DNA of 64,000 bases, from contig NZ_NRIR01000005.1 of NCBI RefSeq assembly GCF_002282855.1, positions 124,001-188,000 on the forward strand. Reading direction: 5' to 3'. This stretch comes from Paraferrimonas sedimenticola (lineage in GTDB: Bacteria; Pseudomonadota; Gammaproteobacteria; Enterobacterales; Shewanellaceae). Under the pieces are notes generated by a model. It was not told where the DNA came from and ran no database searches. It saw only the letters and a list, made by a program, of their open reading frames with translations. Positions within the stretch are counted from its first letter, which is position 1. Every line of letters begins with the position of its first letter. This document shows, piece after piece, positions 52,715 to 61,692 of the stretch. A program made the translations under genes and the position numbers.

Positions 52715-53706
52715 CCACAGTAATGCAGACAGAAGCACTGTCATCACCGAATAAAATAGCTCAACAGCTGCAGCAAAATACCGCATTGGTTAGTCAGTTA
52801 GCTGAGCGTATTCGAGAGTATGCTCCCCATAGCGTGATGATCATTGGCCGCGGTTCATCGGATCACGCCGGGGTGTTCGCTAAGTACTTGTTTGAAATTG
52901 AGGCAGGAATTCCCACTTTTGCGGCGGCCCCTTCGGTAGCCAGCGTTTACGGCAAACGCTTGCAGCTACAAGGCACTTTGGTGCTGTTGATTAGTCAGTC
53001 GGGACGCAGTCCAGACATTCTAGCTCAAGCGCAAATGGCCAAGGATGCCGGTGCTCTGTGCATAGCGCTGGTTAACGATGAAAGCGCGCCCATTGCCGAT
53101 ATTGTCGATTGCTTGGTGCCGCTTAAAGTCGGTGAAGAGCGAGCAGTCGCGGCGACTAAGAGTTACTTGGCCACCTTATCAGCTTTGCTGCAGTTGGTGG
53201 CGCACTGGCAACAAGACCAGCAACTGATCCAAGCGTTGGAGTCACTGCCGCAGGCTCTGCATTCGGCCCAGCAGCTAGCGCCTCAACTAACGCCGGAGTC
53301 GGTGGAGGGGGTTGCTAATCTAGTCGTGCTAGGACGCGGGCTAGGCTACGCCATTACCAAAGAAATAGCACTCAAGCTCAAAGAGGTCTGCGGGATCCAC
53401 GCCGAAGCTTTCTCGAGCGCCGAGTTTTTGCACGGGCCGGTGACTTTACTTGAACAGTCGCTGCACCTGTTAGACGTCAGTGTAAGAGATGAGGCGCACT
53501 CGTCTCACCAAGAGCAAATCGAGGAGCTTAAACGCCGCGGTGGCCAGTTAGTACAGCTGCATCAAGGCAGTATTGTCGTGCACCCTAGGATCGCTCCGCT
53601 ATTAGTGTTGCAGCGCTTTTATTTGGATGTGGAGCAAGTGGCATTGGCGCGTGGTATTGACCCTGATGCGCCGGTTGGCCTTAAAAAGGTAACCCAAACC
53701 CTATGA
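52711..53706 (+). CDS. nagB-II: Glucosamine-6-phosphate deaminase, SIS-domain type (NagB-II)
   Basis: A 331-residue protein with two SIS domains. Sugar-phosphate contacts are MIIGRGSSDHAG near residue 51, LISQSGRSPD near residue 95 and AVAATKSY near residue 145; the second domain has LVVLGRGLGYAITKEIALKLKEVCGIHAEAFSSAEFLHGP. It replaces the unrelated classical NagB and converts glucosamine-6-phosphate to fructose-6-phosphate and ammonia. ATG 52711 overlaps the nagK stop (ATGA); the frame's longer extension lies within nagK. Confidence 0.9.
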   Translation: MTTVMQTEALSSPNKIAQQLQQNTALVSQLAERIREYAPHSVMIIGRGSSDHAGVFAKYLFEIEAGIPTFAAAPSVASVYGKRLQLQGTLVLLISQSGRSPDILAQAQMAKDAGALCIALVNDESAPIADIVDCLVPLKVGEERAVAATKSYLATLSALLQLVAHWQQDQQLIQALESLPQALHSAQQLAPQLTPESVEGVANLVVLGRGLGYAITKEIALKLKEVCGIHAEAFSSAEFLHGPVTLLEQSLHLLDVSVRDEAHSSHQEQIEELKRRGGQLVQLHQGSIVVHPRIAPLLVLQRFYLDVEQVALARGIDPDAPVGLKKVTQTL

Positions 53707-54827
53707 GTATGATTGGTTTATTGGCCGACCGAGTGTTCAACGGCGAGCGCTGGCTCGAAGAGACCCCTATCTTCTTTGATGACAGTGGCGTGGTGTCGCT
53801 TTCCCGCGTTGAGGGTGTGGCGATTGAGCGAATGTCTGGGGCTTTGGTGCCTGGGTTTATCGACACTCAGGTCAACGGCGGTGGTGGAGTCTTGTTTAAC
53901 CAAGCGCCATCCGTCGACAGTTTAAAAGTCATGATGGCTGCACATCGGCGCTTTGGCACCACAGCCATGACACCGACTCTGATTAGCGATAGGTACGACA
54001 CCTTGTGCGCCGGTGCCGACGCGGTGGCTGAAGCCATCGATTCACAAGTGGCTGGTATTGTCGGTATGCACTTTGAGGGCCCGCATTTGGCCGTGGCTAA
54101 GCGCGGCGTGCATAGAGCCGATGTATTGCGGCCCATGTCCGACGCCGAAATGGCTCAGTTTTGTCGGGATGATCTAGGCCAAGTCATAGTAACCCTGGCG
54201 CCTGAAGTGGTGCCGGTCAGTCAAATCAAAGAGCTGGTGGCGGCGGGTGTGGTGGTAAGCCTAGGTCACACCAATGCGGACTGCGATACAGCGATTAAAG
54301 CCATTGAAGCGGGCGCCAAAGCCTCCACTCACCTATTCAACGCTATGTCGGCCTTTGGTTCCAGAGAGCCGGGTGTGGTTGGGGCAAGCTTACTCACTAA
54401 CGAGCTGATAGCTGGCATCATCGTCGATGGTCATCATGTTGATTATCGCGCTTTGCAGCTAGCCTATCGTCTTAAAGGTGTCGATGGGCTGATGTTGGTG
54501 ACTGACGCCATGTCGCCAGTGGGAACCGACATCGAATCTTTTGATCTGCAGGGGCGAACTATATTGCGTCAAGGGGACAGGTTGAACGCCCAAAGCGGTG
54601 AGCTGGCCGGTTGTGTGCTGGATATGGCTAGTGCAGTTCGCAATTGCGTTGATCACATGGGGTGTGCGTTAGCGCATGCACTACAAATGGCCAGCCGCAC
54701 ACCGGCGAGTTTGCTGGGACTTAGTGAGTCAAAAGGGCACTTGCAACCTGGCGCCGATGCGGACCTTTTGCTTATCGATGATGACTTGCAGGTAAAGCGC
54801 AGCTGGATTGCTGGTAAAGAGGCTTAA
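53703..54827 (+). CDS. nagA: N-acetylglucosamine-6-phosphate deacetylase
   Basis: A 374-residue amidohydrolase that removes acetate from GlcNAc-6-phosphate. Landmarks are PGFIDTQVNGGGG near residue 52, MHFEGPHL (metal-binding Glu), LGHTNADCDTA (His ligand), ASTHLFNAMSAF (His ligand), DGHHVD and LVTDAMSP (catalytic Asp). It overlaps nagB-II by ATGA and completes the pathway to glucosamine-6-phosphate. A terminator follows. Confidence 0.95.
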   Translation: MSMIGLLADRVFNGERWLEETPIFFDDSGVVSLSRVEGVAIERMSGALVPGFIDTQVNGGGGVLFNQAPSVDSLKVMMAAHRRFGTTAMTPTLISDRYDTLCAGADAVAEAIDSQVAGIVGMHFEGPHLAVAKRGVHRADVLRPMSDAEMAQFCRDDLGQVIVTLAPEVVPVSQIKELVAAGVVVSLGHTNADCDTAIKAIEAGAKASTHLFNAMSAFGSREPGVVGASLLTNELIAGIIVDGHHVDYRALQLAYRLKGVDGLMLVTDAMSPVGTDIESFDLQGRTILRQGDRLNAQSGELAGCVLDMASAVRNCVDHMGCALAHALQMASRTPASLLGLSESKGHLQPGADADLLLIDDDLQVKRSWIAGKEA

Positions 54828-54828
54828 T

Positions 54829-54853
54829 AAGCGCCAGCGGACACTGGCGCTTT
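54829..54853. terminator. nag operon terminator
   Basis: 9-bp perfect stem AAGCGCCAG/CTGGCGCTT (54829-54837 with 54844-54852), 6-base loop and a short T run, between nagA and the convergent nuclease gene. Confidence 0.75.
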
Positions 54854-54857
54854 GTAT

Positions 54858-55646
54858 TTACTGACCGAAAATTTCGTTGAGCTTGGCGCCTAAACGGTGT
54901 CCCGCTTGCACTAAGCGCAACTCCATGTCTTTGCGATTCCAATAGGCGTACTTATAGCCCATATCGGTTTCGCCTTTCTGGTTTTGCTCAAGCTTGTAGG
55001 CTTGGCTTCGCATGGTTTTCGACTCGTTTGCCCAGTCCTCGTAGCTGGCCTTTACCCACTCGGCAATGGTGCTCTCAGGCGCGATATCGATAAAGCTGAC
55101 GTACTCGGTGTAGCTCAATCCGTAGTAGTCGATCAGCTGTGAATCCCACACTCGGTGAAGATTCGAGTCCTCGCCAAACCATTTCACTTTGACGTCATTA
55201 GCGCCGCGGTCATAGCGGTTACCCACGTGCAGTGGCTGGTGAATGTCACCGACAAAATGGATGTAAAAAGCCAGCGCTTGCCATTGTTGTTCTTGGGTTA
55301 GTTCGGGGTCTTTGAGCTGCTTTTCAAAGCGGTATAGCGCCTCGAGAATATCGCCTTTGGGATTGCGATTCTCTAAGGTGTAAATCGACTCATCATCGTT
55401 GAGTGACACATAGTGCCATGGGTGGGTGTAGTCATAGGCCTTGTCCGAGCGAATTTCGTCGGGCCAGGTAGATAATATTGCGAGTTTTTGTCGCCCAACA
55501 ATCTCACTGATAGCATCACGGGCCTTGTCGTTGAGTTGGCTTTCGGCGATTTCGGCGACGATACGGTGACCGTCTTGGCCCCAACTAAAGCCATTGGCAT
55601 GGAAAAACAAAGTGCCGAGCAAAATGAAAATCTTCAGGTGTTTCAT
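54858..55646 (-). CDS. S1/P1-type secreted nuclease
   Basis: A 262-residue exported zinc nuclease. The signal peptide ends near ANGFS, so that the mature protein begins at or just before the conserved Trp (WGQDGHRIVAEIAE), which is a zinc ligand in the family. Further ligands are in STWPDEIRSD, THPWHYVS, HFVGDIHQPLHVGNRYDRGAND and NLHRVWDSQLID. S1/P1 enzymes cut single-stranded DNA or RNA and remove 3' phosphates. It starts the group of secreted nucleases that fills 54.9-61.7 kb. Confidence 0.9.
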   Translation of the reverse strand: MKHLKIFILLGTLFFHANGFSWGQDGHRIVAEIAESQLNDKARDAISEIVGRQKLAILSTWPDEIRSDKAYDYTHPWHYVSLNDDESIYTLENRNPKGDILEALYRFEKQLKDPELTQEQQWQALAFYIHFVGDIHQPLHVGNRYDRGANDVKVKWFGEDSNLHRVWDSQLIDYYGLSYTEYVSFIDIAPESTIAEWVKASYEDWANESKTMRSQAYKLEQNQKGETDMGYKYAYWNRKDMELRLVQAGHRLGAKLNEIFGQ

Positions 55647-55797
55647 GGAAATACCTAGGGTTTTAAAAAGATTACCATTATAGCCTTGTTTTTGAGGTCG
55701 GGTTCAAGTCGCGCCCATAGGGAACAGTATTTAGGGCGAGGAGAGAGGATTAAACAGCGCTAGATTTCGTGACCTATTTTGAGCGGCCACAAACAAC

Positions 55798-55872
55798 AAA
55801 AAATCCAACGCCTCAAATTCTCGAATCCGCAAAACTTGTTTTTGGATTCGCCATTTGCGACGCTGGATTTTT
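55798..55872. repeat. Nested imperfect inverted repeat
   Basis: An outer pair AAAATCCAACG/CGCTGGATTTT (55800-55810 with 55861-55871) encloses an inner pair GAATCC/GGATTC (55823-55828 with 55844-55849) with a small AAAC/GTTT core. On the minus strand it ends in T-rich sequence after the nuclease gene. It could be a terminator in both directions or a small palindromic element. Confidence 0.5.
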
Positions 55873-55890
55873 CTGTTTAGCTATATCGGA

Positions 55891-58452
55891 TTAGCGACGA
55901 CGCCAAGCCAAAGGCAGTAGCATCAATAAGCCTAAACCTAAGCTGCCCGCAGCCTTCGGTTTAGTCCAGCCAGTTTCGACGGCATTTTTAACGTTAATGC
56001 TAACCGCTGAAGTCACGGTCTCAACACCATCGCTGATGCTCAACTCGAACACAAGCGCTTGGTCGACAGACACGTCAGGAGCGGTCACGTTCAGCACCAA
56101 ACCATCCGCTGAGAATTCAGCGCTTGCGCCAGATACCTGCTTCCAAGCATAAGTTAATCCTTCAGGCTCATCAGCGATAGACGCGGTAATGACAGTGCTC
56201 TCACCTTCGTTGAGTTCGGTGGTGCCACTGAAAGACACGTCCAAAGTCAGCGGGATGTTGGCAATGGTGAAATCAACCAATTGGCTAGTTTCCAAGCTGC
56301 CATCGCTGACGGTTAGCTTAAATTGCACCTGAGTGTCGGAATCAACTTCCGGAGCGACTAGGTTCAATACTGAGCTGCTCTCCTCAAAGCTCAGTTCTGG
56401 ACCGGCTAACTGTTCCCAACGGAAGCTAAGTTCAACACCTTCCTTGGCAGCAGTTTGAGAGGCATCAATGGCGAATGAGTCACCTTCGAACACCTGCTCA
56501 GGGATCTCGATAACAAAATCAACTTCTAGCGTTGGTTCAACGTCGCCGCACGCTACGCCGTAAATTTCTTTTACCCACTCAGGATTATCAATGTACGGGT
56601 TGCGGTTGCCTTGATAGGTGTAAACGGCGTTGTTGCGTTGGATGTCCGCAGCGTCAACAGGATCCTGCTGGTGCCAGTTGTACATGGTACAAAGCTTACC
56701 GTGTAGCGGTTCGTTGGCCGAAATCTCTTCAGCGGTGGTAATGCGATCAACCGCGACAAGATCTGGCATGTTGCTGTCGTTACCTTGGTAACGAGTGTCC
56801 ATATACAGAATCATACGGGCCACATCGCCTTTAACCGAGTCACGAGGCTCGAAACAGCGTTTGTCGGTATCTCGGAAATTACCAGGCGCGCTACTCACCT
56901 CTTCGCCGGTATCGCTGCAAATGTCGAAATCGTAGTTGCTACGGATTGAGTTAACTGTACCATCAGCCGCACGCAAGTGGTGGGCATCGGTATAACCTAG
57001 TTGCGATTCATTAGGGAAGCCGTGACTTTTGGCCCAAACGTGTTCGCGGTTCCAGCTGCCGCCGCGACCGGCGTTGCTGTTTTTGGCAATCGAGTTACCC
57101 GTGTATAGCTCGATGACGTTCATGCTGTCAGCTGGGTCTTCGTCAGACTTTGTGATAACCGTCCAAACTTCGCTGTAAGACAATTTCTTGTGGCCGCTGG
57201 CAATTACTGCTGAAATCGCATCCTTCATGGCTTCTGCGGTTTCAAACTCGCCGTTAATCACGTCAGAGTAGTATTCTTCGCGATTGAAGGCGTCTGGGTC
57301 AGCAATTGGGTCCAACGCTGGGCAGTTTTCGCACACTGGTATTTCAGGGCAAGCGTCTTCGCCAGAGCAACCTAGGCCGTCGTAAGTGTTAATTTCAAAG
57401 GCTACCCATTGATTATCATCTCCTGGGAACGGAGCAGACGCATCAGTCTCTCCAACCTTGATGCCATTTTTCCGGCGAAGAGTTTTATTTTGGCTAGAGA
57501 AATCAGGGTTGCTTGGATCTGTCCAAACTAGTTTTTCACCCAATTTTCCAAAGCGGTCGATAACAACATCATCTTTATAAAGTACTAGGGCGTCGTCGCC
57601 ATTAAACCAAGTGACAGTTGACGCAGTGCCAACCTTAAAATCATCCGAAGCTTTTGAGTTGTGAAATACAATACTCTCACCGGCGGCCAGTGTTCCTGAC
57701 AATACTTCTGTGTTACCTGGTTCAGTCGCGCCATTGCTAAAGAGAACCAATTTGTACTCGGCAGCGTCGAGATCTAGCGGGCTATCACCCACATTTGAAA
57801 GTTCAACCGCTTTGTTATCGCTGCTACCTTCAATGTACTCAGTAATCACCAAACTACCTGATTCTTTTGTACAAGCATTGATTCCAGGGCAACCTAAACC
57901 ATCAATTGTGTAAATTTCGAATCCTACCCAATCGTCAACATTTGTCGGAAAATCAGCAGATTTGTCGGTATCGCCTTGAGTAATGTCAGCTCCTCTTCTT
58001 AAGGTCATATCCTCGGTTGAGAGGGCATTACCACTTGAATCTGTCCAGCTCCATTTGACCCTTTCGCCATATTTACCTACGCGGTCTACGACCTCTCCAT
58101 CTTTCGTAAGTACTAAGGCATCATCGCCATTGAAATTAACTACTTTGGTTGATGTCCCAAAGGTAAAAACGGCATCCCCATTGTGGAAAACAATACTCTC
58201 TCCAGAAGCTAAGGTACCAGTTAGGGTCTCGGTTTCAGTAGGATCACCTGTAACCCCATTGTTATATGCGGAAAGAATATATTGGGACGCATCTAAATCG
58301 ATATCTGCTCCGCTTAGATTAGAAATTTCTACGGCTTTTTGAGAACCGCTCTCCATGTACTCTGTAATTACTAAGTCGGCGTGCGCAGCCGTTGAACCAG
58401 TAGCCAGAAGCAGAGTTACTGCCTTGGCAACCGCACTGATTTTATTATTCAT
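55891..58452 (-). CDS. Secreted endonuclease I-family nuclease with two lamin-tail domains
   Basis: An 853-residue exported nuclease. After a signal peptide (residues 1-25) come two lamin-tail (LTD) domains: ADLVITEYMESGSQKAVEISN onward and SLVITEYIEGSSDNKAVELSN onward. An endonuclease I (EndA/NucM) domain spans about residues 390-640, with the ββα-metal motif GSWNREHVWAKS and YTDAHHLRA. Ig/PKD-like repeats then lead to a GlyGly-CTERM-type tail (AAGSLGLGLLMLLPLAWRRR), which suggests rhombosortase processing and type II secretion. I start at ATG 58452, not the 58497 extension. The LTD-coding part is visibly more AT-rich than the endonuclease part. Confidence 0.88.
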   Translation of the reverse strand: MNNKISAVAKAVTLLLATGSTAAHADLVITEYMESGSQKAVEISNLSGADIDLDASQYILSAYNNGVTGDPTETETLTGTLASGESIVFHNGDAVFTFGTSTKVVNFNGDDALVLTKDGEVVDRVGKYGERVKWSWTDSSGNALSTEDMTLRRGADITQGDTDKSADFPTNVDDWVGFEIYTIDGLGCPGINACTKESGSLVITEYIEGSSDNKAVELSNVGDSPLDLDAAEYKLVLFSNGATEPGNTEVLSGTLAAGESIVFHNSKASDDFKVGTASTVTWFNGDDALVLYKDDVVIDRFGKLGEKLVWTDPSNPDFSSQNKTLRRKNGIKVGETDASAPFPGDDNQWVAFEINTYDGLGCSGEDACPEIPVCENCPALDPIADPDAFNREEYYSDVINGEFETAEAMKDAISAVIASGHKKLSYSEVWTVITKSDEDPADSMNVIELYTGNSIAKNSNAGRGGSWNREHVWAKSHGFPNESQLGYTDAHHLRAADGTVNSIRSNYDFDICSDTGEEVSSAPGNFRDTDKRCFEPRDSVKGDVARMILYMDTRYQGNDSNMPDLVAVDRITTAEEISANEPLHGKLCTMYNWHQQDPVDAADIQRNNAVYTYQGNRNPYIDNPEWVKEIYGVACGDVEPTLEVDFVIEIPEQVFEGDSFAIDASQTAAKEGVELSFRWEQLAGPELSFEESSSVLNLVAPEVDSDTQVQFKLTVSDGSLETSQLVDFTIANIPLTLDVSFSGTTELNEGESTVITASIADEPEGLTYAWKQVSGASAEFSADGLVLNVTAPDVSVDQALVFELSISDGVETVTSAVSINVKNAVETGWTKPKAAGSLGLGLLMLLPLAWRRR

Positions 58453-58520
58453 AGTCGTATCTTTAATTCTTGTATGAGAAGCGCTCTGCCCAATCAAAGG
58501 GCAGGCGCTAGGTCACTTAC

Positions 58521-61500
58521 TTATTTACGATTACGGCGACGAAGTGCCGACAAACCCAACAGCGATAACAGGCTGATAAAGCCGGTGCTGCCACCAGTGT
58601 TATCGTGTTCTTCAGGCTTCATTTCAGCGACGAGCGAGTCGCGATTAGCCACCTGAACCTCAACTGTCGACTGAGAGCCAGCCACTACCACACCGTCACG
58701 CTCTAGGTGGAAGTCGGCGTAGTAGTAAGCTGATGGGGCGCCAAACACTTCGAAGTTAACCAAAGCGGTGCCATCGCGATTGATAACCACGTTTGGCTCT
58801 ACCAATTGGCTCAGATCCAAGTTCAGGTCCTTGTCTCTTTGACGAAGCTTGATCTTGGCAACATCACCCTCAATCACCTCAACAGTGGTAGGGATTTGAT
58901 ATGGCACTTTCATCAGCTTATCCAGCTTGGTCAGGTACATAGGACGCTCTGCGTCCATCTCGCCTGGCAGGTAGCTCAAGGTCAGTAGGGCAGGGTCGTG
59001 GTCTGACGAACGGAAGTGATCCGGGGCGTAGAACTTGTTGACTAGATTGTCGTAGTCGCCCTTGTACTCCATGTTGTAATCAAACAAGTTGGATTCAGCA
59101 GCGTTGATGTGCCAATCGCCTGCATCGATTACGCGATTCTCAAGGCTTGGTGAGATCAGGATGTGGTCCAGCGAACCAACTTCATCGTTGTACGAGTAGC
59201 TCCAAGGTGTCTTACCTTTTTCTGCCAGTATTTTAGAGACGATGTTGATATAGCCGTAGCTATGGGAAATCGTCACTGGCGTACCATCAGAGTTGAATTG
59301 TGGCTTGTGTCCAACAAAGGTATGACTCGCGGTTTCTAAGGTCTTGTTGCGAGGGTTGTCGGTCAAAACCAGCATGGCATCTTCTTGAGCGTAGGCGTTC
59401 AAGTCACCCAAAATGATTTTGTCGCCAACCACTTCTTTCATGCGCTCGGCCAACTCAACCGCACCAGAGATACGGAACTCGGCACAAGAACCTTGGAAGT
59501 CTGGATCTGGCGCGTCTTTGGTCCAAACGGTCGCATCACCAAACTCAACGCCTTGCCAGTCTTCCCAACACGTAGAACCTTTCGATTTGAGGTGGTTAAC
59601 CGCAAGGGTCAGGCGTTTACCGGTTTGGTTAACTAGGAAAGTCGTTACCAGAGCGTCGCGGTGGTAGTTTTGACCACTTTCAAGGATCTCGTCACGACCG
59701 TCTTTAATCACCTCATTGTTGTCGTTAACAATGGTTGGTGCTTTTTGCTGAGGCATGGTGATAACGCGGGTGCGCTCGATGCTCAGCTTGCTTGGACGGT
59801 AGATAATACCTGTGGCAATCGCGTCAGAACCCAAGGCGTCGAGATCATCAAGGATTTCGTTGCCGTTGTGGTCGAAGCCCACGAATACGTAGCGGTTCTC
59901 GGTTGAGTAAGGCTTGTCGTAATTGTTCGCCCACTCGTCGTTGTAGTAAACGTTAACTTCGTTAACTAGATCCGCGATAGCGCCGGTTAGACCGAAGCCA
60001 TTATTCTCCATTTCCATCAGTGCGACCGCATCTGAGTCTAGGGCGCGGATCGCCTCAACCAACTTGGTTTTCTGCTGAATGAACTCATCGTGAGTGTCGG
60101 CACCACGGCTTTGACCAAACTGGTTCTGAGCACCACCAAACGGCGAGTTGAAGTAGTTGAACAGGTTCAAGCTAGCAATGCGAATTGGGAACTCATCATC
60201 GGCAACAGTTTCGTCGATTGTCGGGCTGTCGGTTCTCGGCAGATTGTGGGTGAAGTTATGGCTTTTTAGCGTGTTGGTTACGGTCAGCGCGTAGTCGCCA
60301 TAGCTGTAGCTGATCACCCCTTCCATACCGGTGACACTGTCATCAATACGAATGTAGTTTTGATGCGGGTCTACAGTGAAATCTGGGTAGTAAGGAATAT
60401 CGCCATTGGCCGCTTTAGTCGAACTTTCAATGACTAAGCGGTAGTCATCGTTTTGTGCAGCGGCGGCAAAAGACTCAGGGCTACCGGCAACATTTAGCTG
60501 GTTAGGCTGCATGTTCGGACGAGTATAAGCCAGAGTCATGTTGTTGCGATAGCTGTCGTAGTTGAAGCTAAAGCTGCGCGATACGCGCATGTTTTGGTCG
60601 CCTTCGCGAAGTGGGTCAATATCCTGTGGCAGGTTGACCAACATACCTTCATAGCGCTCAAGAGTGGCAGCGAAAGAGCCACCATCTGACTCCAGCACTT
60701 GAATGTCGGTCGCAGCGGTTTCAGTGAAATCACTGTTGGTGACTTCCCAGCGCTCAGTGGCAAGCTGAGTTTGACCATAGCTTTCGGCCACTTGGCTGCC
60801 AAAACAAACGGTTTGGCCAACCATATGGCTGTCTGCACTGCCGCTTTTAACGAATATACCGTCTGAAGTTTGTGGGTCGCCATCTGGCGTAATGTCACGT
60901 ATGTAGAAGCCTTTAACAGGCAATTCGACCACTGCAGTTACAATACCCTCGACCGCAACGTCTTGGTCTTTTAATGGCGATTCAGAGCCAGGGCCTTGGA
61001 TTTGACTAATGGTGGTCAGGTTTTCACAGAAAAAGGGCACATAGGCTTCGGCAAAATTTGCGGTGCCGACGGTAGACATATCCAGAGGAGATATAGCTTC
61101 CCATTGTGAGGCATCGTAGTCCGCCGATTGAGCCGGAGTGTTGCCCTCTGCGTCCAAGCGGCGACGTAAGGTGGTGTCGGGTGCCCAAACGCTGCCATCA
61201 TTCTCATCACCTACGCGGTCAATAACCACGCCGGCATGCTCAATATAAAAACCGTCGTTACCGCTCAAAAAGAAGTCGCTAAAGCTAGTTGCTTCATGGC
61301 CGGTACCAATAACGTAAGCACCGCCATTGTCGGTAATGATCTGTTTGTATTCGTCACTGGCGTCTTTGTTCAAGACGACAATTGAGGCGCCAGGTTCGAC
61401 CGTAAAACCTGTCAACAACTGCTGGCCTTCGGCGTTCAGCATTAAGTTGGGATATTTACCATTACCACGAATGTAAACAGCGGTTTCGTCGGTAAAAGTA

Positions 61501-61658
61501 AAAGCTTCGGTGGCGTGAGTGTTGGAGATTTCCACGGAACCATACTCGGCGCCGTAATCTTTTTGCACCATTTCGGTGATCAATAGATCTTCAACGCCGG
61601 CATTAACACCAGCGCTCAAAATACTGGCAATTGCCACTGAGAGAAAACGTTTCTTCAT
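58521..61658 (-). CDS. exeM: ExeM/NucH-type extracellular nuclease
   Basis: A 1,045-residue exported nuclease. An N-terminal lamin-tail domain (LLITEMVQKDYGAEYGSVEISN) is followed by an OB-fold (VAVEGIVTAVVELPVKGFYIRD, then DGIFVKSG). An exonuclease/endonuclease/phosphatase domain starts near residue 500 (IRIASLNLFNYFN), with VALMEMENNGFG, AVNHLKSKGS, ILGDLNAYAQED and RSSDHDPALL as catalytic motifs. The C-terminus (GGSTGFISLLSLLGLSALRRR) is a GlyGly-CTERM tail. ExeM of Shewanella degrades extracellular DNA and affects biofilms; this assignment follows domain order and length. It is 68 bases upstream of the endonuclease gene. Confidence 0.9.
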   Translation of the reverse strand: MKKRFLSVAIASILSAGVNAGVEDLLITEMVQKDYGAEYGSVEISNTHATEAFTFTDETAVYIRGNGKYPNLMLNAEGQQLLTGFTVEPGASIVVLNKDASDEYKQIITDNGGAYVIGTGHEATSFSDFFLSGNDGFYIEHAGVVIDRVGDENDGSVWAPDTTLRRRLDAEGNTPAQSADYDASQWEAISPLDMSTVGTANFAEAYVPFFCENLTTISQIQGPGSESPLKDQDVAVEGIVTAVVELPVKGFYIRDITPDGDPQTSDGIFVKSGSADSHMVGQTVCFGSQVAESYGQTQLATERWEVTNSDFTETAATDIQVLESDGGSFAATLERYEGMLVNLPQDIDPLREGDQNMRVSRSFSFNYDSYRNNMTLAYTRPNMQPNQLNVAGSPESFAAAAQNDDYRLVIESSTKAANGDIPYYPDFTVDPHQNYIRIDDSVTGMEGVISYSYGDYALTVTNTLKSHNFTHNLPRTDSPTIDETVADDEFPIRIASLNLFNYFNSPFGGAQNQFGQSRGADTHDEFIQQKTKLVEAIRALDSDAVALMEMENNGFGLTGAIADLVNEVNVYYNDEWANNYDKPYSTENRYVFVGFDHNGNEILDDLDALGSDAIATGIIYRPSKLSIERTRVITMPQQKAPTIVNDNNEVIKDGRDEILESGQNYHRDALVTTFLVNQTGKRLTLAVNHLKSKGSTCWEDWQGVEFGDATVWTKDAPDPDFQGSCAEFRISGAVELAERMKEVVGDKIILGDLNAYAQEDAMLVLTDNPRNKTLETASHTFVGHKPQFNSDGTPVTISHSYGYINIVSKILAEKGKTPWSYSYNDEVGSLDHILISPSLENRVIDAGDWHINAAESNLFDYNMEYKGDYDNLVNKFYAPDHFRSSDHDPALLTLSYLPGEMDAERPMYLTKLDKLMKVPYQIPTTVEVIEGDVAKIKLRQRDKDLNLDLSQLVEPNVVINRDGTALVNFEVFGAPSAYYYADFHLERDGVVVAGSQSTVEVQVANRDSLVAEMKPEEHDNTGGSTGFISLLSLLGLSALRRRNRK

Positions 61659-61692
61659 AGTAAACTCGATAGTTAGTTAGCTGGTTATGCGA

